Positions 42,100-47,306 of a DNA stretch of 47,306 bases are shown piece by piece (the stretch's first letter is position 1; each line of letters opens with the position of its first letter). Origin of the DNA: Streptomyces acidicola (lineage in GTDB: Bacteria; Actinomycetota; Actinomycetes; Streptomycetales; Streptomycetaceae); the NCBI RefSeq assembly GCF_009377235.1, contig NZ_VMNX01000046.1, positions 1-47,306 of the forward strand, given 5' to 3'. The position numbers were made by a program, and so were the translations under genes. Under the pieces are notes generated by a model. The model was not told the DNA's origin. It was given only the letters and a program-made list of their open reading frames with translations, and did no database searches.

Positions 42100-43038
42100 T
42101 CACCTTGTCTCGTGAAAGTCGTGCGAGACGAACGCGGCCAGCCATGCTCGGAAGTCCGGCCCCAGATCGTCGCGTTCGCAGGCCAGGCGGACGATGGTGC
42201 GCACGTAGTCGGCCCGGTCGCCGGTGTCGTAGCGGCGGCCGGAGAAGAGAACTCCGTGCACGGGCGCTGCCCTGGTTCGGGAGAGGCTGTCCAACGCGTC
42301 GGTGAGCTGGATCTCTCCGCCGCGTCCGGGGCCGGTGCCGCGGATCACGTCGAAAATGCCGGGGTGGAGCACGAAGCGGCCGATGACGGCGCAGGCGCTG
42401 GGTGCCTCGCCTGGACCGGGTTTCTCCACGAGGCCGGTGACGCGCACGACATCGGCCTCGCCGGTGGGGGAGACGGCTGCGCATCCGTACAGATGCATAT
42501 CGCGTGGATCGACCTCCATGAGGGCGACCACGCTGCCGCCGAATCGTTCCTGTACGGCGATCATGCGGGCGAGCAGGGGATCGCGGGGATCGATGAGGTC
42601 GTCGCCGAGGAGGACGGCGAACGGCTCGTTCCCCACATACGATTCCGCGCACAGGAGTGCGTGACCGAGGCCTTTGGGTGCGCCCTGGCGGACGTAGTGC
42701 AGCGTCACGAGGTCGCTGGACTCGCGCACCTGGTCCAGATGCGTCTCGTCGCCTTTGCGGGACAGCGCTTCTTCGATTTCGACGTTGTGGTCGAAATGGT
42801 CTTCCAACGGCCGTTTGTTACGGCTGGTGACCATGAGGATGTCCGTCAGCCCGACCGAGGCGGCTTCCTCCACCACGTATTGGATGACGGGCTTGTCGAT
42901 GAGCGGAAATATTTCCTTGGGAATGGCCTTGGTGGCCGGAAGGAAGCGAGTGCCGAGGCCTCCTACCGGAATGACAACTTTGGTGACGTGCGGGTGGAGC
43001 GGTGACTTTTCTCGTTCACTGCGTACCTCTGACGGCAC
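42100..43038 (-). CDS. galU: UTP-glucose-1-phosphate uridylyltransferase
   Basis: 312 aa from GTG 43038 (GGGAAGGA upstream, spacing rather long). The nucleotidyltransferase signature VVIPVGGLGTRFLPATKAIPKEIFPL, then DKPVIQYVVEEA, LGHALLCAESYVGNEPFAVLLGDDLID (catalytic Asp pair) and GLVEKPGPGEAP are those of GalU. It makes UDP-glucose from UTP and glucose-1-phosphate. It is the first gene of the 8-kb operon with two glycosyltransferases, so it probably supplies their donor. The 5' part of the coding region uses more A/T than the rest. Confidence 0.95.
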   Translation of the reverse strand: MPSEVRSEREKSPLHPHVTKVVIPVGGLGTRFLPATKAIPKEIFPLIDKPVIQYVVEEAASVGLTDILMVTSRNKRPLEDHFDHNVEIEEALSRKGDETHLDQVRESSDLVTLHYVRQGAPKGLGHALLCAESYVGNEPFAVLLGDDLIDPRDPLLARMIAVQERFGGSVVALMEVDPRDMHLYGCAAVSPTGEADVVRVTGLVEKPGPGEAPSACAVIGRFVLHPGIFDVIRGTGPGRGGEIQLTDALDSLSRTRAAPVHGVLFSGRRYDTGDRADYVRTIVRLACERDDLGPDFRAWLAAFVSHDFHETR

Positions 43039-43075
43039 CTAAAACTGTCCTTCCCTCTGAGGGTCGGCGCAAAGA

Positions 43076-43105
43076 ACCCTGGCATATGCGTTCTCTGCCT
43101 GTCAA
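43076..43105 (-). promoter_or_regulatory. Possible sigma70-type (HrdB-like) promoter of the galU operon
   Basis: On the minus strand TTGACA (43105-43100) and CAGGGT (43081-43076) lie 18 bp apart, a match to TTGACA/TAnnnT-like actinobacterial promoters, 38 bp upstream of the GTG. The -10 differs at its first base. This is an eye-read only. Confidence 0.4.
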
Positions 43106-43430
43106 GCGTGTTCTGCCGCGTCGCGAATTTCCCTGACGGGTAACTGGAAGGTAAACGGAAAGTTCACTTACGCATTCCTGTGACCGCGCTGCGCATGTCA
43201 AGACAGCACGGCAGGCCGCACCGTTGCGGCAAAGGGGGAATGCGATGTGATGACGCTCTGCTGAAGAAGCTTCAGGCCCGTGGGCCGATGCTGGAAATGT
43301 CCCGTTGTGCGGCGAGGAAGGGCGGACCCATCAGGCGTTTTGCGGCCGTACCCATGCAAGCACTCTCCCCGTTGTCGTGGCCGGAGGGCCGTACGCAAGT
43401 GCCATTCATGATTCGCCGAAGAGCATCGTC

Positions 43431-43446
43431 CGTTCGATAACGAACG
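43431..43446. promoter_or_regulatory. Inverted repeat CGTTCG-ATAA-CGAACG
   Basis: Perfect 6-bp arms around ATAA, in an AT-richer stretch about 390 bp upstream of galU. It is a possible regulator site or small hairpin. Confidence 0.4.
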
Positions 43447-43841
43447 CACAGAACATATCACGGTGCGCCGTCCGGTTGCCACATTCTCCTGCATGCCGGC
43501 GGCGATGCGTGATGGCCTGATCGCGCTCTTCGTCGGGTGCCCGCCAACGGGGTAAAGCGGGCAAACGCAATACCGTGATTTTGGAGTTAATGATTCCGCT
43601 TCAAAAGTCGCGTGATCATGTCGAATTCGGTGTTCGATCAGGTGAATGCGTATGCGGCCGACCGTCTGCCGCACGAAACCCGTGCCGCCCGCGGAGGCCC
43701 CACCTTGCGCTCAGCCGTGCCCGGCGGAGTGTGAGGCCTGCTCATGTTCGGCCACTCAAGAACGGACGGTTCTCAACATGCCGGAAACAAACCGATCGCC
43801 GGCGGCGGCTGCGCGGACCCGAGGGCCGCACGGTATGGGCA

Positions 43842-43885
43842 CATTCCTCCGCCCTGCCCCGGACGAGGGGCAGGGCGGAGGAATG
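43842..43885 (-). terminator. Perfect 19-bp hairpin, bglC terminator
   Basis: CATTCCTCCGCCCTGCCCC (43842-43860) and GGGGCAGGGCGGAGGAATG (43867-43885) pair without mismatch around a 6-base loop, 19 bp downstream of the bglC stop (minus strand). No U-tract. It is probably the terminator of the ceb-bglC locus and insulates the galU region. Confidence 0.85.
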
Positions 43886-43904
43886 CATGGGGGTGGCTCC
43901 GCGA

Positions 43905-45326
43905 TCACTCCACCGGGGGCAGCGTCCCCGTCCGCGCCGCCCCCGAATACCACCGCGCACTCGACTTCGGCGTCCGCTTCAGCGTGGCGTAGTCGACGTA
44001 CACCATGCCGAACCGCTTCTCGTAGCCGTAAGACCACTCGAAGTTGTCCATCAGGGACCACTGGTAGTAGCCGCGGACGTCCGCGCCGTCGGAGATGGCG
44101 CGGCGGACCGCCGACAGGTGGCCGTGCAGATAGGCGATCCGCTCCGGGTCGTGGACGCGGCCGTCCGGGTCGGGCTTGTCGTCGTAGGCCGCGCCGTTCT
44201 CGGTGATGTACAGCGGCAGGCCCGGCGCCTCCCGCGTGTACCGCATGAGCAGGTCGTGCAGCCCCGTCGGGTCGATCGACCAGCCCATCTGCGTCTGTTC
44301 GCCGGGCGACTGGTGGAACATCACGTCGTCCGCGCCCGGCCAGGGGGAGTACGCGCTCGCCCCGTGCCCGTCCGCCCGTGGGCCCCGTGCCTCGGCGTCC
44401 GCCGCCGACACGAGCGCCGGGGTGTAGTAGTTCAGCCCCAGCGCGTCCAGCGGCTGGTTGATCAGCTCCAGGTCGCCCTCCATGACGTACGACCAGTCGG
44501 TGAGCTCCTCCGTCGCCTTCAGCAGCGTCTCGGGATACGCGCCGTGCAGCATCGGGCCGTGGAAGATCCCGTTGGCCAGGTCGTCGATCTTGCGGGCCGC
44601 CGCCAGGTCCGCCGGGTCCTGCGACACCGTCCGCACCGTCGAGGAGTTGAGGCTCACCGCGATCGAGTTGCGGGCCGGCATCACCGACCGCAGGGCCGTC
44701 GCGCCCAGGCCGTGGGCCAGGTTCAGATGGTGGGCGGCCTTCAGGGACGCCTCCGGTTCCGTACGGCCCGGGGCGTGCACCCCGGAGGCGTAGCCCAGGA
44801 ACGCGGTGCACCAGGGCTCGTTGAGCGTCATCCAGTGCTCCACACGGTCACCGAGCGCCTCGCCGACCAGCTGCGCGTACTCGGCGAACCGGTACGCCGT
44901 GTCGCGCTCCGGCCAGCCGCCCGCGTCCTCCAGCTCCTGGGGGAGGTCCCAGTGGTAGAGGGTGACGGCCGGCTTGATGCCGTGGGACAGCAGTTCGTCG
45001 ACGAGACGGCGGTAGAAGTCCAGACCGACCTGGACGGCCGGGCCGCGCCCCGTCGGCTGCACCCGCGACCAGGAGACGGAGAAGCGGTAGGCATCCAGGC
45101 CCAGCTCCGCCATCAGCGCCACGTCCTCGGGATAGCGGTGGTAGTGGTCGACGGCGGTGTCACCATGATCGCCGCCGGCCGTCCTGCCCGGCGTATGGCT
45201 GAAGGTGTCCCAGATCGACGGGGTGCGACCGCCCTCCCGCACTGCCCCCTCGATCTGGTACGCGGAGGTCGACGCGCCCCAGAGGAAGGTGGAGGGAAAG
45301 GTCACCGGCGTCACGGGTTCAGGCAT
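43905..45326 (-). CDS. bglC: GH1 beta-glucosidase
   Basis: 473 aa. N-terminal [48 protein letters not shown], acid/base WMTLNEPWC, nucleophile [10 protein letters not shown], and [21 protein letters not shown] are all standard GH1. Hydrolyses cellobiose and cello-oligosaccharides in the cytoplasm. It lies downstream of cebF and cebG, the order known for the Streptomyces CebEFG-BglC locus. No signal peptide is present, as expected. A CebR-like box overlaps its start region. Confidence 0.95.
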   Translation of the reverse strand: MPEPVTPVTFPSTFLWGASTSAYQIEGAVREGGRTPSIWDTFSHTPGRTAGGDHGDTAVDHYHRYPEDVALMAELGLDAYRFSVSWSRVQPTGRGPAVQVGLDFYRRLVDELLSHGIKPAVTLYHWDLPQELEDAGGWPERDTAYRFAEYAQLVGEALGDRVEHWMTLNEPWCTAFLGYASGVHAPGRTEPEASLKAAHHLNLAHGLGATALRSVMPARNSIAVSLNSSTVRTVSQDPADLAAARKIDDLANGIFHGPMLHGAYPETLLKATEELTDWSYVMEGDLELINQPLDALGLNYYTPALVSAADAEARGPRADGHGASAYSPWPGADDVMFHQSPGEQTQMGWSIDPTGLHDLLMRYTREAPGLPLYITENGAAYDDKPDPDGRVHDPERIAYLHGHLSAVRRAISDGADVRGYYQWSLMDNFEWSYGYEKRFGMVYVDYATLKRTPKSSARWYSGAARTGTLPPVE

Positions 45327-45339
45327 GGAAGCGCTCCCA
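45326..45339. promoter_or_regulatory. CebR-type operator at the bglC start
   Basis: The + strand TGGAAGCGCTCCCA differs at one position from the known Streptomyces CebR box TGGGAGCGCTCCCA. It touches the first base of the bglC ATG, so a bound repressor would block initiation of transcription close to the gene. Cello-oligosaccharide-released CebR control is expected from the known system. Confidence 0.75.
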
Positions 45340-45441
45340 TCGGTGGTCGTTCAGACCGTTGGAGGAAGGGGGGAGGGACATCCGGGACGAGGTGGTGGTG
45401 ACTCACCCCGGAAGCACGGGGACCATGGCGGGCCGGTGCCG

Positions 45442-46350
45442 TCAGCCCTTGACGGCGCCCTGCATGATGCCGCCCACGATCTGCTTGCCGAAGATCGCGA
45501 AGACGAGCAGCAGCGGCAGCGTGCCGAGCAGCGCGCCGGCCATGATCAGGGACTGGTCGGGAGTGTAGCCGCGTCCCAGGCCGGCGATCGCGACCTGCAC
45601 GGTCGGGTTGCCCATCTGGGTCAGCACCAGGAACGGCCACAGGAAGTCGTTCCAGGTCTGTACGAACGTCAGCATGCCCAGCACGGCCATCGCGGGCCGC
45701 GCGGCCGGGAAGACCACGTGCCACACCACCCGCCAACTGCTCGCGCCGTCCACGCGGGCGGCCTCGATGATCTCGTCCGGCAGCGCCTGGAGCAGGTACT
45801 GGCGCATGAAGAACACACCGAACGCGCTCACCAGCGAGGGGAAGATCACCGCCTGCAACTGGTCGGTCCAGTCCAGCTTCGCGACCATCATGTACAGCGG
45901 GATCACGCTGAGTTGCGGCGGCACCATCATCGTGCCGATCACGATCAGCATCAGCGCGCTCCGGCCCCGGAAACGCAGCTTGGCGAAGGCGAACCCGGCC
46001 ACCGTCGACAGCACGACTATGGTCACCGCCGAAATGCCCGCCACGAGGGTGGTGTTGAGGAACGCCTCACCGAGGTTGGCGTCCTTCCAGGCCACCTCCA
46101 GCTTGTCGAGGAGGCCCGAACCGAACCAGAACGGCGGCGGGGACTGCGCCAGCCGGCTGTTGTCGCGGGAGGCGGCGATCGCCGTCCACACCAGCGGGAA
46201 CAGCGAGCCGACGGTGAACAGGGCCAGGATCACGTACGCGATCGGCCCGGCGTGCAACTGCCCGCCCGCCCGGGCGGACTTGGGGCCCCGGGTGCGCTTC
46301 GGCGGCGGGTCCACCGCGTCGGCCGGGGGTTTCGTCACAGTCGTCGTCAC
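45442..46350 (-). CDS. cebG: Cellobiose ABC transporter permease CebG
   Basis: 302 aa from GTG 46350 with AAGGAGTT upstream. A basic/Pro-rich N-terminus leads to six membrane helices. The MalG-type permease signature EAARVDGASSWRVVWHVVFPAARPAMAVLG (EAA loop contacting the ATPase) is present, and the C-terminus is short. It pairs with CebF 12 bp upstream to form the membrane channel for cello-oligosaccharides, energised in Streptomyces by the shared ATPase MsiK. The CebG name is given from its order before bglC and similarity of pattern. Confidence 0.9.
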   Translation of the reverse strand: MTTTVTKPPADAVDPPPKRTRGPKSARAGGQLHAGPIAYVILALFTVGSLFPLVWTAIAASRDNSRLAQSPPPFWFGSGLLDKLEVAWKDANLGEAFLNTTLVAGISAVTIVVLSTVAGFAFAKLRFRGRSALMLIVIGTMMVPPQLSVIPLYMMVAKLDWTDQLQAVIFPSLVSAFGVFFMRQYLLQALPDEIIEAARVDGASSWRVVWHVVFPAARPAMAVLGMLTFVQTWNDFLWPFLVLTQMGNPTVQVAIAGLGRGYTPDQSLIMAGALLGTLPLLLVFAIFGKQIVGGIMQGAVKG

Positions 46351-46362
46351 GGCCGGAACTCC

Positions 46363-47298
46363 TTAATGACTGGCGCGCAGCCGGCGCGAGATGACGTAGT
46401 TGACGATCCCGATCACGATGAGGATCAGGAACATCGTCCAGGCGATCGCCGAGGCCCGCCCGAGGTGCTGGTTCACCCAGCCCTGCTCGTACAGGTACAG
46501 GCCCAGCGTCTGGAACTGGTGCTCGGCGCCGCCGGAGGCGCCCTTGGTCGCGTCGAACAGCAGCGGCTCGCCGAAGAGCTGGCTGGCCCCGATCGTCGAC
46601 ACGACACACGTGAACAGGATCGTCGGCCGCAGCGACGGCAGCGTCACATGGAAGAACTGCTGCCAGCGGTTGGCCCCGTCCAGGGCCGCCGACTCGTAGA
46701 GGTCCTGCGGGATGGCCTGCATCGCCGCCAGATAGATCAGCGCGTTGTACCCGGTCCAGCGCCAGATGACGATCGTCGAGACGGCGAACTTCGACGCCCA
46801 CTCGCCGTTCTGCCAGTCGATGCTGCCGATGCCGACCTGGTGCAGAACCCAGTTGATCATTCCGTAGTCGCGGCCGAAGAGCAGCACGAACACCAGCGAG
46901 GCGGCGGCGATCGAGGTCGCGTACGGAGCGAGCATCACGACCCGGTAGAAGGTCGAGCCGCGCAACTTGTAGTTGAGGATGTGGGCGATGCCCATCGCCA
47001 TCAGCAGCTGCGGAACGGTGGAGATGATGCCGATGGTGAGGGTGTTCTTCGCCGCGTTCCAGAAGAAGTCGTCGTCGAAGATGCGCGTGTAGTTGCGCAG
47101 CCCCGCCCACTCCATGTCGGTGGGCGCCGTCAGCTCCACCTGGTGCAGCGACGCCCAGCCCGTGTAGAGCAGCGGGAACAGGCCGAACGCGACGAACAGC
47201 AGGAAGAACGGCGATACGAAGGCGTACGGGCTCCAGCGCACGTCCCGCTGCCAGCGGCGGGACAACCGGGCCCGCTTCGTCGCCGCGTCCGCGGACAC
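46363..47298 (-). CDS. cebF: Cellobiose ABC transporter permease CebF
   Basis: 311 aa from GTG 47298, 8 bp from the window edge. A TGA just upstream (47303-47305) could be the end of cebE. Six membrane helices are visible, starting with SPYAFVSPFFLLFVAFGLFP. The MalF-type EAA region is YESAALDGANRWQQFFHVTLPSLRPTILF. WAGLRNYTRIFDDDFFW and MINWVLHQVGIGSIDW are typical of sugar permeases. It is the partner of CebG. The solute-binding protein and CebR are presumably to the right, outside the window. Confidence 0.9.
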   Translation of the reverse strand: MSADAATKRARLSRRWQRDVRWSPYAFVSPFFLLFVAFGLFPLLYTGWASLHQVELTAPTDMEWAGLRNYTRIFDDDFFWNAAKNTLTIGIISTVPQLLMAMGIAHILNYKLRGSTFYRVVMLAPYATSIAAASLVFVLLFGRDYGMINWVLHQVGIGSIDWQNGEWASKFAVSTIVIWRWTGYNALIYLAAMQAIPQDLYESAALDGANRWQQFFHVTLPSLRPTILFTCVVSTIGASQLFGEPLLFDATKGASGGAEHQFQTLGLYLYEQGWVNQHLGRASAIAWTMFLILIVIGIVNYVISRRLRASH

Positions 47299-47306
47299 GG
47301 CGTCAG

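Larger units (their letters stand above)
43039..43841. other. Long gap with no convincing gene; less GC-rich than surroundings
   Basis: About 800 bp between the galU start and the bglC terminator. Short open frames exist (for example + 43180-43440 and - 43198-43674), but their third positions are not GC-biased and their proteins look random. The right-to-left part near 43100 must hold the galU promoter, and 43431-43446 is an inverted repeat. The base composition (runs such as AACGAACGCACAGAACATATCA) is more A/T than the rest of the window. Confidence 0.6.

Noticed and set aside
43180..43440. 86-aa frame on the + strand in the galU-bglC gap
   Set aside because: Third positions are not GC-biased, there is no ribosome site and the product has no recognisable features.
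43198..43674. 158-aa frame on the - strand in the same gap
   Set aside because: Random-looking composition, rich in Arg/Ser/His, no ribosome site; codon use does not match the host.

Overview
The window looks like a Streptomyces (or close actinobacterial) chromosome segment. It has very high GC with strong G/C preference at third codon positions, GTG starts, tightly overlapping ATGA/GTGA gene junctions, a CebF-CebG-BglC cellobiose locus with a CebR-like box, an NsdA-type XRE/TPR regulator and Streptomyces-type primase-polymerase-like small proteins. The species cannot be told from the sequence alone. There is no IS element, phage, CRISPR array or rRNA.

Layout. 1-3.9 kb: end of a secreted M6-type metalloprotease, tRNA-Lys(CTT), a primase/polymerase-like protein, a small unknown protein and an aldo/keto reductase. 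4.0-15 kb (mostly minus strand): a likely operon for a membrane-linked glycolipid or sugar product. It encodes a class III aminotransferase, NAD(P)-dependent epimerase/reductase, membrane-anchored endonuclease/exonuclease/phosphatase-fold hydrolase, GT4 glycosyltransferase, UbiA-type decaprenyl-phosphate phosphoribosyltransferase, GT2 glycosyltransferase and flippase-like membrane protein. It is followed by a LuxR-type regulator, a divergent small secreted peptide and an aspartate-semialdehyde-dehydrogenase-like protein that lacks the catalytic cysteine. 15.4-19.7 kb: a catabolic operon (Ldh-type oxidoreductase, ABM-domain protein, cupin, aldehyde dehydrogenase) with an FCD-type GntR regulator and matching TGTATACA operators.

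19.7-24.9 kb: a three-gene set of SF1 helicase, unknown protein and Cas4/Dna2-like Fe-S nuclease, next to a PAP2-type membrane phosphatase. 25-33 kb: histidine phosphatase, NsdA-like regulator and divergent small protein, spermidine-synthase-like methyltransferase fold, secreted/membrane protein, two-component system, Rpn-like nuclease. 33-35 kb: CopC and a Met-rich Cu/Zn-SOD-like lipoprotein, then an I36 inhibitor-like secreted protein. 34.9-43.0 kb (minus): GalU, TPP enzyme, MFS exporter, GT2, RapZ, YvcK and a second GT-A-like protein in one operon. This places a RapZ-YvcK pair in a sugar/secondary-metabolism setting without WhiA or UvrC. 43.0-43.9 kb is a long, less GC-rich gap with no convincing gene. 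43.9-47.3 kb: bglC, cebG and cebF.

A recurrent oddity is the number of unrelated short tandem repeats, at operon junctions and inside protein tails. The best candidates for undescribed biology are the split Dna2-like nuclease/helicase set, the RapZ-YvcK glycan operon, and the glycolipid cluster with its peptide and Cys-less ASADH homologue.
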